DNA of 64,000 nucleotides from Bacillota bacterium (GTDB lineage Bacteria > Bacillota > Clostridia > Christensenellales > Aristaeellaceae), in contig JAEYPB010000062.1 of NCBI GenBank assembly GCA_023411175.1, forward strand, positions 59,593 through 123,592. The letters run 5' to 3'. Positions 16,229-24,475 of this stretch are shown here, one piece after another (positions within the stretch are counted from its first letter, which is position 1; each line of letters starts with the position of its first letter). Both the position numbers and the translations under genes were made by a program. The notes below the pieces were generated by a model. It did not search any database and was not told the origin of the DNA. It saw only the letters and a program-made list of their open reading frames with translations.

Positions 16229-16438
16229 TCAACCCCTCCTTTCGTCTGTCTGTCTTATAGGAAGGGTCGCGGAAAGACAAGGCTTTTCGTAGCGAAAGAG
16301 AGGCCGAAACTTTTCGGCAAACTTTGTCTCAAGTGCCGAGAAATCCGCCTCATCAATGAGGCCGCTCTCGAACATATCGCTGGCAACGGAGATGGCCACC
16401 AAGTACCGTTGATGCTGCTTATACCGTATGTCCGTCAT
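16229..16438 (-). CDS. Small SHOCT-like protein
   Basis: A 69-residue protein (MTDIRYKQHQRYLVAISVAS...). The FESGLIDEADFSALETKFAEKF stretch has the 'G-x-I-(T/S/D)-E-E-E-F' helix pattern of SHOCT/short C-terminal domains. Such small proteins regularly precede tandem serine recombinases in Firmicutes elements. Its ATG follows AAGGAGGG, and its stop is 3 bases before the TTG of recombinase 2, so expression is coupled. A nucleic-acid-binding or oligomerisation role is plausible but unproven. Confidence 0.65.
   Translation of the reverse strand: MTDIRYKQHQRYLVAISVASDMFESGLIDEADFSALETKFAEKFRPLFRYEKPCLSATLPIRQTDERRG
16252..16280 (-). promoter_or_regulatory. Possible promoter sharing the CTTGTCTTTC box (copy 3)
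   Basis: On the minus strand TTGTCT (16275-16280), 17 bases and TAAGAC (16252-16257); TATAAG two bases nearer is an alternative -10. The -35 region AAAAGCCTTGTCTTTCCG is the same as at 42.7 and 43.15 kb. This copy overlaps the 3' end of the SHOCT-like gene, so it may partly reflect coding sequence. Confidence 0.4.
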
Positions 16439-16817
16439 GACAACCCTCCTTGCCATAGCGGTCTGCGATATAGCAGGTGCGCGAGCAGTATTTGCGGTGG
16501 CTGGACGCGTAACTGAAAAAGCGCTCGCCGCAGCAAGCACATTTCTTCTCGACCGCATTGTGGGCGCTCAGGATACGGTGGGAATAACTCCAGGCGAAGC
16601 GGCAGACGTCTGAACAAAACCGGCGTTTCCCCTTGGTAGCAAAGGGATTTCCACAGCGGGCACAGGCGGTTGTCGCAGCGGCGTCAATGGTCGCGTCTAC
16701 TCGGCGGCAAAAGGATTTGAGGGTGTTTTTCGAGATACCGAGGTCGGCGGAAATCTGAGCAAAGCTCAAACCCGCCTGCCGCATTTCGAGCAGACGGGTC
16801 TTGTGGGATGAAGTCAT
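16419..16817 (-). CDS. HTH plus double zinc-finger regulator (sigma-70-like)
   Basis: A 132-residue protein. Residues 1-45 hold a helix-turn-helix (RLLEMRQAGLSFAQISADLG, then ISKNTLKSFCRR). Two zinc knuckles follow: CARCG..CSDVC and CACCG..CSRTC. Short proteins of this design are often annotated as RNA-polymerase sigma-70-like in clostridial elements. The ATG at 16817 follows GGAGGTG closely. It lies upstream of the SHOCT and recombinase genes and overlaps the former by 20 bases, so it may regulate excision. The function is inferred from architecture only. Confidence 0.6.
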   Translation of the reverse strand: MTSSHKTRLLEMRQAGLSFAQISADLGISKNTLKSFCRRVDATIDAAATTACARCGNPFATKGKRRFCSDVCRFAWSYSHRILSAHNAVEKKCACCGERFFSYASSHRKYCSRTCYIADRYGKEGCHDGHTV

Positions 16818-16911
16818 ATGCACCTCCATGAAATGGCCCCTAGGCCGGAATGGCGTTGATGCTTTGCGCATTGACTTCTGGATTCTATTTATTCGTGTAC
16901 TTTTGAAGCGT

Positions 16912-16943
16912 TGAAAGAAACGCCGCAGGCTGGAGCCTGCGGC
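16912..16943 (-). terminator. Terminator of the prophage late operon
   Basis: GCCGCAGGCT (16922-16931) and AGCCTGCGGC (16934-16943) form a near-perfect hairpin. On the minus strand it is followed by GTTTCTTTCAA. It lies about 75 bases after the holin stop, separating lysis genes from the integration genes. Confidence 0.65.
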
Positions 16944-17016
16944 AGAAAAAGCAATATCAAGATAGCAAACGGTTTATAACCTACAGCCTTGCAATCTTGC
17001 AACCTTGATTTGGTAT

Positions 17017-17463
17017 CTATTTGGGTTTTGGTTCACTATCAGAACTGTCGCCGCTTCCGTCATCTCTGTTATCGTTCTCGTCCCTGAGTTTGGTCAGCGC
17101 GTTGGTGATGATCTTGGGCAGCTTCACGCCCATCTCACCAACATTCTCGACGATCGACAATCCGTCGTTGGCAATGAAGAAAAACGCGGTTGAGGTGCGA
17201 AACACACCCGCCGTATTGCCCGTGATCCGATCGAGTTGCGCCGCCAGGATGACGATCAGAAAGATCGCGCCCTTCTTCATCAAGCCCTCGAAACCAACGG
17301 AAGACTTGAGCGTCTTGGTCTTGAATGCTGCGGCAACGCCGGTAATGTAGTCCATGATGATGAAGATGAGCAGGATTTCGAGGCTCTTGTCCCAGCCACC
17401 CAACAGAGTCGATACAATGCCCGCGCCAATGGCGGCGAGCGAGGAAATGAAAGTGTCCTTCAT
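17017..17463 (-). CDS. Phage holin
   Basis: A 148-residue membrane protein with three hydrophobic helices (SLAAIGAGIVSTLLGGW, LEILLIFIIMDYITGVAAAF, GAIFLIVILAAQLDRI). The DYITG motif is typical of the Firmicutes toxin-secretion/phage-lysis holins. The C-terminus is highly charged (KLRDENDNRDDGSGD). The ATG at 17463 follows GGAGGGAAAACC. It follows the endolysin by 20 bases and is the last gene before the late terminator. It should make holes that release or activate the endolysin at the end of infection. Confidence 0.85.
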   Translation of the reverse strand: MKDTFISSLAAIGAGIVSTLLGGWDKSLEILLIFIIMDYITGVAAAFKTKTLKSSVGFEGLMKKGAIFLIVILAAQLDRITGNTAGVFRTSTAFFFIANDGLSIVENVGEMGVKLPKIITNALTKLRDENDNRDDGSGDSSDSEPKPK

Positions 17464-17483
17464 GGTTTTCCCTCCATCTGTGT

Positions 17484-18512
17484 TTAGGTCGGTATGGCTT
17501 CTGCGTACTTGCCGGAAATGTAGCACGTCTCACCGTTGAGCATCACGGGATACCAGCCGCTCACCGCGTTGCCCGCGCCCTCCAAGAGGTCGTTCATGTG
17601 TACGACTGCCACGATAGCACCGGACGTGCTCGGGAGTGTGCGCAGGTAGACCGAGCCGCCCGTGACCTTGACCTGTGCCGTGGTCGTATCCGAATCGGTG
17701 GGAGATACGGGTTCCTCGCCACTCTCGGGCAGGAGGGCGTTGATGGCGCTTGCGGTCTTGTCGCCGACAATACCGTCGCCCACCAGATTGTTCGCAGTTT
17801 GGAAGGCAATGACCGCGCTTTTCGTCGCCGGGCCGAACTCACCGTCAGCGCCCCACTTTCCGCAGGAATAGCCCAGTGTGATGAGCGCCTCCTGCAGTGC
17901 CTTCACGTCAGCACCGGTGTCTCCGTTGGACAGTTCCCGGTGCCCAAACTCGTAGTCCGGCATATCGCCCTGGCCCGCCTCAGAGTAGTCGAAGTACTTG
18001 GACATCAGGCCCCACCGGTTCCAGCCGCGCGCGCTCAGCTTTGTCTTGACACAGCCGTACATGACACCGCGCCATTCGATCACCCACCAGTCCCCCGAGG
18101 GCTGGCTCGCCACGATGGGCTTCCAGAGATAGCCGACGTGGCTCACGTAGGAGCCGTTGTGGATGAACACCGCCGCGCCCGGTACGCGGCGCGCAGCGGG
18201 GATTTTCCCGGTTCCCTTGGGCGAGCACCATGAGGCGTAGTTGTTGCGGGCGCGGGCGTTGATGTTCACGCCGGTTTCGGCCTGATAGCATCCTTCCGCC
18301 CCGCCATTGCAGTCGTGGACGAGCGGCGCGTTCTCCCACCAGTACAGTGCCTTTCGCCGCTGGTCACCCGAGTACTGCGTGAACCACCACGAGTCCTTTG
18401 CCCACTTCCGGGGGTCTTGGCCATATGCGCCCATGATATAGCCGCATTTGTGCGCCAGACACCACTCGAGGTAAGCGACGAATTTGGAGATCGGAACCTT
18501 GATATTTGACAT
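17484..18512 (-). CDS. Endolysin: NlpC/P60-like catalytic domain, PG-binding and SH3 domains
   Basis: A 342-residue peptidoglycan hydrolase. The N-terminal ~180 residues resemble an NlpC/P60-type cysteine peptidase, with the nucleophile expected in LVHDCNGG (near 67) and the His in YVSHVGYLW (near 128). A PG_binding_1 domain follows (SNGDTGADVKALQEALITLG, near 200-275). A C-terminal SH3b domain (GGSVYLRTLPSTSGAIVAV, near 285-342) completes it. There is no signal peptide, so holin is needed for export. The start at 18512 follows AGAGG. Confidence 0.85.
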   Translation of the reverse strand: MSNIKVPISKFVAYLEWCLAHKCGYIMGAYGQDPRKWAKDSWWFTQYSGDQRRKALYWWENAPLVHDCNGGAEGCYQAETGVNINARARNNYASWCSPKGTGKIPAARRVPGAAVFIHNGSYVSHVGYLWKPIVASQPSGDWWVIEWRGVMYGCVKTKLSARGWNRWGLMSKYFDYSEAGQGDMPDYEFGHRELSNGDTGADVKALQEALITLGYSCGKWGADGEFGPATKSAVIAFQTANNLVGDGIVGDKTASAINALLPESGEEPVSPTDSDTTTAQVKVTGGSVYLRTLPSTSGAIVAVVHMNDLLEGAGNAVSGWYPVMLNGETCYISGKYAEAIPT

Positions 18513-18593
18513 GAGAAACCTCTTTCCGCCACATAGGGGCAAAATAATAGCGCCACCCGGCGCCGGATGACTTCCGAAGTTGATCAGACACCT

Positions 18594-19181
18594 TTATACC
18601 TGCACCCATGTACCCCCGCTGTTATAGTACGGGATGCACTGAATCCATTCGGTGCCGTTATGGTAGTACACAAGACATTCAGTCCACTGTGTGCCGTTAT
18701 GGTACCAGACTGTCCCCAGCACATAGGTAATGATGAGCGCGGGCTTGAGGCTGTTGCTGCGCTCGTCGCCGCTGAACTCGGTGTAGGAGTTTGTGCCGGA
18801 GCCGTGGCGGACGTGGATGTACCATGTGCCGCCGAAGCTCTGAATCGTCGAAGCGTATGCGGTGAGGTCGGTGTTCTTCGTGCCCGTGCCGCTCGAGAAC
18901 GACTTGCTAAGCGAGAACGACAACGACGCGCTGAACCCTGTCCCGGTCGACCCGCCCAGCGTGAGCGTGTGGCTGCTATAGCTGTCGATTCGATTCAGCC
19001 TGAGGGTGATGGACTGGATGACCCAGTTGCTCGGGATCGCCGCAAACTTAATGCGCCCTCGGTATTGTGTGCCGTCGCTCGACGATGAGCCGGTCTTGCC
19101 GACCTTGAGATCCGTTGTGCTGTTAAAAGAGCTGGAGCCCCAAACGCACTCCGTGGTGTAGATCGTTGCAGTCAATGCCAT
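18594..19181 (-). CDS. Tail-associated protein with aromatic C-terminal repeats
   Basis: A 195-residue beta-rich protein lying between the fibre and endolysin genes. It has a jelly-roll-like N-terminal part (Ser/Thr/Gly rich, with IQSFGGTWYIHVRHG near 118). The C-terminus has three copies of a 17-18-residue Trp/Tyr-rich motif (VWYHNGTQWTECLV, YYHNGTEWIQCIP, YYNSGGTWVQV). Such aromatic repeats resemble short carbohydrate or cell-wall-binding units. It is probably a tail-tip or host-recognition component. No exact family is recognised. Confidence 0.6.
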   Translation of the reverse strand: MALTATIYTTECVWGSSSFNSTTDLKVGKTGSSSSDGTQYRGRIKFAAIPSNWVIQSITLRLNRIDSYSSHTLTLGGSTGTGFSASLSFSLSKSFSSGTGTKNTDLTAYASTIQSFGGTWYIHVRHGSGTNSYTEFSGDERSNSLKPALIITYVLGTVWYHNGTQWTECLVYYHNGTEWIQCIPYYNSGGTWVQV

Positions 19182-19193
19182 GCCATCACCGCC

Positions 19194-21251
19194 CTAACTC
19201 ACAGGCACGAGGCAAATCTGGCCGTCTGTCCCAGAAGCGGGCAGCGTATCGGCATAGAAAATGCCGAGGTTGATCAACCCCTGCTTGGCGCTTGTCGCCC
19301 CGTGGCCGCCGTTGGCCACAGGGAGCGCGCCTGTGGTATTTCCTAGGCCGATGACGTTTCGGATACCCGCCGCGCTGGTCTGCCCGGTACCGCCTGAGGA
19401 GATCGGAACGACCGTGGCCGAATCAAAGAGCGTTTTCCAATCTCCGCCCCAACCAGAGCCGTTGCCGCCCCGATGATAGATCGCTCCGTGATTCTGCGCA
19501 AAGAAGAGTTGGTGCACTTCTGCTGATCCTGTCACTGGGATATTCAATAGAAACCCATAGGTTGTGGGCTTATTGGTCACGGACGAAGCCGTCGTCGTAT
19601 ACCATACCCATCCGAAGCCGCGTGCGCTCCAATTCCCAACCGTGTCCTCGAAGTCGGGATTTGTTCCTATGAATAAAAGGTTTCTGACCGAGGTGGTTTG
19701 GGTGGTGGGGTCCCCAAATATCCATGGCCACCCAAATTCAACTGCGCCCGCAGCCTCCGCAACCTTTCCGAAAGCGACGCCGGTGCCGTCCCGGTAGAAG
19801 TCCTGCATGACTTGCTTTGTGCTGATGCTGACTTCCTGCTCAATCGGTACTGATGTTGTGAAGAAGTCCGTCACCGCGACCTTAATGTCGTAACTCGACA
19901 GGGCATTGAATGTCGGTGAAAGCAGGAGGTTCGCCTTTGACACTCCATAGCTCACCGGGGTTACGTTCTGCGCGAGTGTCCACGCCGAGACGCTCGACAG
20001 CTTGTAGTACACTGCGCAGGTCATGGTGTTCTTTGCGCCCACCGACGCCGCGCCGGCGGTGATGTTCACGCGAACCTTCGTTCCGTCCTGCTGCGGCGCG
20101 GAGCCGTCGGTATTGCAGCGCTCCGCCGAGAACGCGGAGATCGAAGGCGGCGTGTATGCCGATACCGTGATCGGAACGTTTGTCGCCAAGGATGTGCGCC
20201 CGCGCGAATCCGTGACGGTAACCGATAGCTGCTTTTCGCCCGAGAACATGAGGAAGCCCGTTGTGAAGGACGCCGCCGTATAGGTTGCGCCGTCGAGTGT
20301 GGCGCGGTATGTCGTGATCGTGCTGCCGTATGCCCCCGCCGCCGAGATCGAGACGTTGAGCTTGCTCTTGGATTGCACATATGCCGCAAAGTGCGCCGCG
20401 AGCCCGGACACGCTCTCCGCGTGCGTTACACCCGCGATGGTCGGTACGACGGAGGCGGGAACCGTGAGCGTGAGCTGGCAGGTCTTTGTGCCGGTCAAAA
20501 CGCCGTTGTAGTACGTCTCGCAGGTGATCGTGCAACTCCCCGAAGTCGCGCTCGGTATCTGCAACGCCAGGGAGGCGGGCGGCGTCCAGGAAGCCGTGTC
20601 TCCCACATCTGCCGCAATAGTTCCCGACGCGCTGCCGAACGTGTACTTGAGCGTGTGCGTTGCGGAAGAACTCAGCCGGTTCGTGTTGATCGTAACGGCG
20701 CTGCCCATCGCAACCGATGTGGGCGATGTCGTTGGCACGCTCGCCGCTTCTTCGTAGGTGACGATGATCTGGCAGGCGTCCCATTGCATGTAGTTGTTGG
20801 AGTACCCCTGCGACGACGTCGACGGACTCGGGTTGAACAGGCAGATGGTGTTGTTCCCCGCCGCGAGGTATGCGGCAAGGTTTGTAAACAGCGTTCCGGA
20901 CAGCGTGGTTGTCGTCGTATTGCCATAAAACGAACCTGTGAACGTGCCGAGCGCGAGGCCGTAGTAGTTGCCGCCCGAGACGCCGGACTGTGACGCGGCT
21001 TGGTACTTCGACTCGCGCACATAGACGGTCTTGGTTGTTCCCGCGCCGTAGCCCGCCTCGGCAGCCGTGACTTTGAGCTTAATCTGCGTAATGACCTTGT
21101 TCGTGAGATTCAGCCCGGGGAAGTTCACGATGCCGACGAAGTTGTAGTCGTTGGTATAAAACTCCTGCGATGCCGCAGAACTCTTATAGTTGCTGGATGA
21201 TGAAGTCTTTCGTGTCCGCATGGACGCCGAGACCGTGATCGTCGTGGCCAA
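19194..21251 (-). CDS. Phage tail fibre / receptor-binding protein
   Basis: A 685-residue protein. Its N-terminus (SSAASQEFYTNDYNFVGIV) and central Ig-like beta domains resemble DUF859-type siphophage tail components. The C-terminal ~70 residues carry the fibre motif GGTGQTSAAGIRNVIGLG and a second copy, GGHGATSAKQGLINLG, seen in many tail fibres. The TTG start has GGAGGTG eight bases upstream. Its position after the Tal gene and before the lysis genes fits a host-contact role. Confidence 0.75.
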   Translation of the reverse strand: MATTITVSASMRTRKTSSSSNYKSSAASQEFYTNDYNFVGIVNFPGLNLTNKVITQIKLKVTAAEAGYGAGTTKTVYVRESKYQAASQSGVSGGNYYGLALGTFTGSFYGNTTTTTLSGTLFTNLAAYLAAGNNTICLFNPSPSTSSQGYSNNYMQWDACQIIVTYEEAASVPTTSPTSVAMGSAVTINTNRLSSSATHTLKYTFGSASGTIAADVGDTASWTPPASLALQIPSATSGSCTITCETYYNGVLTGTKTCQLTLTVPASVVPTIAGVTHAESVSGLAAHFAAYVQSKSKLNVSISAAGAYGSTITTYRATLDGATYTAASFTTGFLMFSGEKQLSVTVTDSRGRTSLATNVPITVSAYTPPSISAFSAERCNTDGSAPQQDGTKVRVNITAGAASVGAKNTMTCAVYYKLSSVSAWTLAQNVTPVSYGVSKANLLLSPTFNALSSYDIKVAVTDFFTTSVPIEQEVSISTKQVMQDFYRDGTGVAFGKVAEAAGAVEFGWPWIFGDPTTQTTSVRNLLFIGTNPDFEDTVGNWSARGFGWVWYTTTASSVTNKPTTYGFLLNIPVTGSAEVHQLFFAQNHGAIYHRGGNGSGWGGDWKTLFDSATVVPISSGGTGQTSAAGIRNVIGLGNTTGALPVANGGHGATSAKQGLINLGIFYADTLPASGTDGQICLVPVS

Positions 21252-21267
21252 GTGTCAAGCACCTCCT

Positions 21268-24200
21268 TTATCCGGTGTAGATCAGCGACATGTTCCCGTT
21301 CGGCTGCGGCTCATAGGCGAACTTGCCGATCTGGAGGCGCGACAGGATTTGCGCCTGCGTCACATAAAGCTTATTGTTCGAGAAGTAGGCAACCTCAGTC
21401 TCGTTCATGTAGAACGCAATACGGTCGTTGAGGATGCGCACCGTGACCGGGTTCCCGGTCTTGCCCAGCCGGAGCCCATCCTCGCCAAAGGTCATGTAGG
21501 TTTGGATGGTTTCGAACTGCTCCTCGGTCAGCTGTTGGTTCGCCGCCGCATCCGAGATGATCTGGTTGATCGTCTGGCTCGCCCAAGTGAAGTCGGTCGA
21601 GGTTTGCGTGGCCAGCGTGGACACCTGCGTTTGCAGCGTGCCGAGGTCTGTTTTGGCGGCGTAGGCTTCAGCGACTTCTGAACGGATCGCGCTTTCTGAG
21701 ATCGCAATCGCGGCGCTTACCTCTGCCAATCGATCCTCAAGCGAGTTCGATGTATCTTCGTATATCTGTTCCACGCGCAGGTTGATGCCCGCGTTGCTCG
21801 ATAGATCGAGCGCCTGCCCGAAGTCGGAAGTGACATGACCCGTGGTGATCGTCCCTGCTTTGACGTTTGCGCCTGTGATGGTCTCGCCCGCGATCTCCGC
21901 GCCGGTGATCGTCCCGGCGAGGATCTCATTCGCCGTAATCGACTTGGCCGCGATCTCATTTGCCGTGATCGTGTGCGCTACAATCCTGTCGGCTGTGATC
22001 GTCCGCTCCGTGAGCACATAGCCATCAATGGTGTACACCTGCGTGGAGGTAAGCTCGCCCATGTTGTTGATCGCGTAGATCAGCGACTGCTCCGAGCCCC
22101 GGATGATGAGCCGCTCGACCGAGAGCACACCCGCTGTGATCCGATTCGCAGAGAGCTCTACGATCTTGGCATCCGTGATCGAAGCATCAGCGATCTGGGC
22201 CGTGCCGATGGCACCCTCCGCAATGAGCGCCCGCGTGATCGCTCCGAGCGCGATCTTGGCGGTGTCAATGGCCGCATTCTCGATCTTGGCGCTCGTGATC
22301 GCCGCTTGTGCGATTTTCGCGGTCGTGACGGCGAGGTCGGTGATCTTCGCGGTGCCCACCGCGAGATCCGCGATTTTAGCGCTCGTGACCGCCAAGCCTG
22401 CGATCTTTGCTGTGTTGATCGCCGCGTCTTTGATGTTGGCGGTGTCAATCGCCGCGCCGCCGATTTTCGCGTTCGTGATCGCGGCGTCTTGAATCTTTGC
22501 GGTATCAACGGCGGCAGTCCCGATCTTAGCGCCCGTGATTGCGGCGTCCTGTATCTTGGCGGTCGTGATCGCGGCGTCGGCAATCTGAGCGGACCCGATC
22601 GCGGCGTTGCCGATCTTCGCGCCCGTGATCGTCGCGTCCTCGATCTTGGCACCCGTGATCGCCGCGTCCTTGATCTTTACTGTATCAATGGCCGCGTCTC
22701 GTATCTTGGCGGTGTCGATCTCCGCATTGCAGATCTTCGCGTTCGTGATGGCTGCGTCTTGGATTTTTGCGGTATCGATTTCGGCATTCCCAATCTTCGC
22801 GTTCGTGATGGCCGCGTCTTGGATGTGCGCCGTCTGGATCGCTGCCGTCTCGATGTGCGCGGCTTGAATCGCTGCGAGACCGATCTGCAGGCTGCCCACT
22901 GAACCGTCCTTGATCTGCCCCGCGCCCACGGAATTAAGAGCCAACTTCGTGCCGGTGATCGTACCGGAGGCGAGCTGCCGGGATGAAATGGTATTCCCCT
23001 CGATGGTGTCCGCCACGGTGCCCAGCGTTATGGCAGTGTACTTGCGCGTTAGGCAGTCGTAGGTATACTGCGTAAGTCGCATGGATACCGCAACGCCGAT
23101 GCGCCGGGCGATGACGCGAACGACATCGCCCAGGAAGATGTTCTGGAGGAACCGATACTGCCGGTATTCCTCCGTTTCCGCGCAGTTGATGAAATCGACC
23201 TTGAGCGTCACGGTGGGCAGGTCACAACCCTTATCGAACTCGACCTGGGCAGCGGAGCGCATCTTCGACTTAGCCTGGGTTGTGGTCAAGTCCTTGGAAA
23301 CCTTAGCTTCTGATACCGCGAGATGAATCCATTTCGGATGCGGATAGTCGCCGATGTGTGGACTATCCAGAAACAGTTCGTCTAGGTAGAGGGTCTTACC
23401 GTCCTTGGTCTCACCGGTGGGCATGATTCGCGTGACAACATCGGTGGTGTCCACATCGTAGGAGACGCCGAGCAGGTTCTTTCCCTCGCGGATCTGAACG
23501 TCGGTGTCTGTGCCCACGCGCTGGACGAGGAATACGTCGAACCAGTCCCGCGCAAGCTCCGCGCCGTACTTCTCTACCAGTCCGCTCTCGCCCAAGATGG
23601 CATCCACGGGGTTGATGTTCTCAAATTCCACCTCATCGGCAGTAGAGATCAGATCGGAATAGAATGTGAAGTCATGCTCGGTCAGGCATTTTAAAGCGAT
23701 ATTTTGAGCGACGACACAGCCCGCCGTGGATGCGGCGGGCTTGTAGCTCTTAATCATGTTGTCGAGCAGGTCATAGAACATGTGCCGGGCATATACAGTG
23801 ATCTTTGTTAGTTCCGGCACGGCGCGGTAGATGCGGAACGGCTGGTCGCGGAGTTGCCGGGATTCGATGACGGCCTTTGCCGCCAGCCCCGACGTGGCCT
23901 CGGTGCGAACATAGGTCAGATACTCAGAGGCCATGTATCCACGCTTGCCGTCCGGACAGGACACCTCGTACCACGAGGAATTTGCCGTACTCAGGACGAT
24001 GACCTGAGTGCCCTTTTTGTACTTGCCCAGCACCCTGTACTTCGTGCCGGTCCCGGAGCGCAGCCGCAGCGGATTCCGGCTGGTGGACACCTTGTAGATC
24101 GCCCTGCCCGTGCCTTGCAGCTTCACCTGCGGCGTCATGGCGGCAGGCACCGGCGCGCGGAGGATGTTGCCCTCGATCAGCCGCCGCCATTTGCCCTGGG

Positions 24201-24342
24201 TGTCGAGCGGGTGTTCGAGCGTCAGCTCCCATTCGCCGTTCAGTGTTTCGGTCACGGTGCAGGACGAGGGACTGACCGGGCCGAGGCCATTGCTGGAGAA
24301 GTCTATACAGTCGGGCGGGTATACGCAGATCAGGGGGTTCAC
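21268..24342 (-). CDS. Tail-tip (Tal/endopeptidase-tail type) protein with SH3 insert and decapeptide array
   Basis: About 1,024 residues. The N-terminus is the Tal fold of siphophage tail tips. It is interrupted near residues 105-160 by a bacterial SH3 domain (NPLRLRSGTGTKYRVLGKYK, GYMASEYL). Around residues 480-730 there are 25 uninterrupted copies of a decapeptide like AAITNAKIGN / AEIDTAKIQD, and six more (HTITANEIAA type) follow near 775-835. A coiled coil and a C-terminal tip (MTFGEDGLRLGKTGNPV) end the protein. The start is ambiguous: a perfect ribosome site AAAGGAGGTGA overlaps the GTG used here, and a CTG three codons on is better spaced. Confidence 0.8.
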   Translation of the reverse strand: MNPLICVYPPDCIDFSSNGLGPVSPSSCTVTETLNGEWELTLEHPLDTQGKWRRLIEGNILRAPVPAAMTPQVKLQGTGRAIYKVSTSRNPLRLRSGTGTKYRVLGKYKKGTQVIVLSTANSSWYEVSCPDGKRGYMASEYLTYVRTEATSGLAAKAVIESRQLRDQPFRIYRAVPELTKITVYARHMFYDLLDNMIKSYKPAASTAGCVVAQNIALKCLTEHDFTFYSDLISTADEVEFENINPVDAILGESGLVEKYGAELARDWFDVFLVQRVGTDTDVQIREGKNLLGVSYDVDTTDVVTRIMPTGETKDGKTLYLDELFLDSPHIGDYPHPKWIHLAVSEAKVSKDLTTTQAKSKMRSAAQVEFDKGCDLPTVTLKVDFINCAETEEYRQYRFLQNIFLGDVVRVIARRIGVAVSMRLTQYTYDCLTRKYTAITLGTVADTIEGNTISSRQLASGTITGTKLALNSVGAGQIKDGSVGSLQIGLAAIQAAHIETAAIQTAHIQDAAITNAKIGNAEIDTAKIQDAAITNAKICNAEIDTAKIRDAAIDTVKIKDAAITGAKIEDATITGAKIGNAAIGSAQIADAAITTAKIQDAAITGAKIGTAAVDTAKIQDAAITNAKIGGAAIDTANIKDAAINTAKIAGLAVTSAKIADLAVGTAKITDLAVTTAKIAQAAITSAKIENAAIDTAKIALGAITRALIAEGAIGTAQIADASITDAKIVELSANRITAGVLSVERLIIRGSEQSLIYAINNMGELTSTQVYTIDGYVLTERTITADRIVAHTITANEIAAKSITANEILAGTITGAEIAGETITGANVKAGTITTGHVTSDFGQALDLSSNAGINLRVEQIYEDTSNSLEDRLAEVSAAIAISESAIRSEVAEAYAAKTDLGTLQTQVSTLATQTSTDFTWASQTINQIISDAAANQQLTEEQFETIQTYMTFGEDGLRLGKTGNPVTVRILNDRIAFYMNETEVAYFSNNKLYVTQAQILSRLQIGKFAYEPQPNGNMSLIYTG
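22150..22905 (-). repeat. 30-bp coding tandem array (25 decapeptides)
   Basis: The region encodes 25 back-to-back decapeptides with isoleucine or valine at position 3 and isoleucine at position 8 (consensus A-A-I-T-x-A-K-I-x-D). At the DNA level, a 30-base unit around GATCGCGGCGTC/TTGAATCTTGGC recurs with substitutions. No unit is inserted or deleted out of phase. A regular beta-helix or fibre-like rod is the likely fold. Confidence 0.85.
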
Positions 24343-24356
24343 CTCCTTTGGGACAT

Positions 24357-24384
24357 AAAAAAGCGCCCGTCTAAAATGGACGCC
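24357..24384 (-). terminator. Probable terminator of the secreted moron gene
   Basis: On the minus strand GGCGTC and GACGGGCGC can pair with a small bulge, followed by TTTTTT. It lies about 90 bases beyond the moron stop and just before the Tal gene's ribosome site. Confidence 0.45.
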
Positions 24385-24475
24385 TTACAGGCTTGGATTC
24401 ATATGGTCGATGCCGGTATACCGTAAGCGGCGAGCCTCCATCACCGATGAAGTCTCGCCACGCATCTTGTTTCAG

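Noticed and set aside
21835..22902. 355-codon plus-strand frame opposite the tail-tip repeats
   Set aside because: It is the antisense image of the 30-bp repeat array; periodic sequence without stops on one strand is often open on the other.
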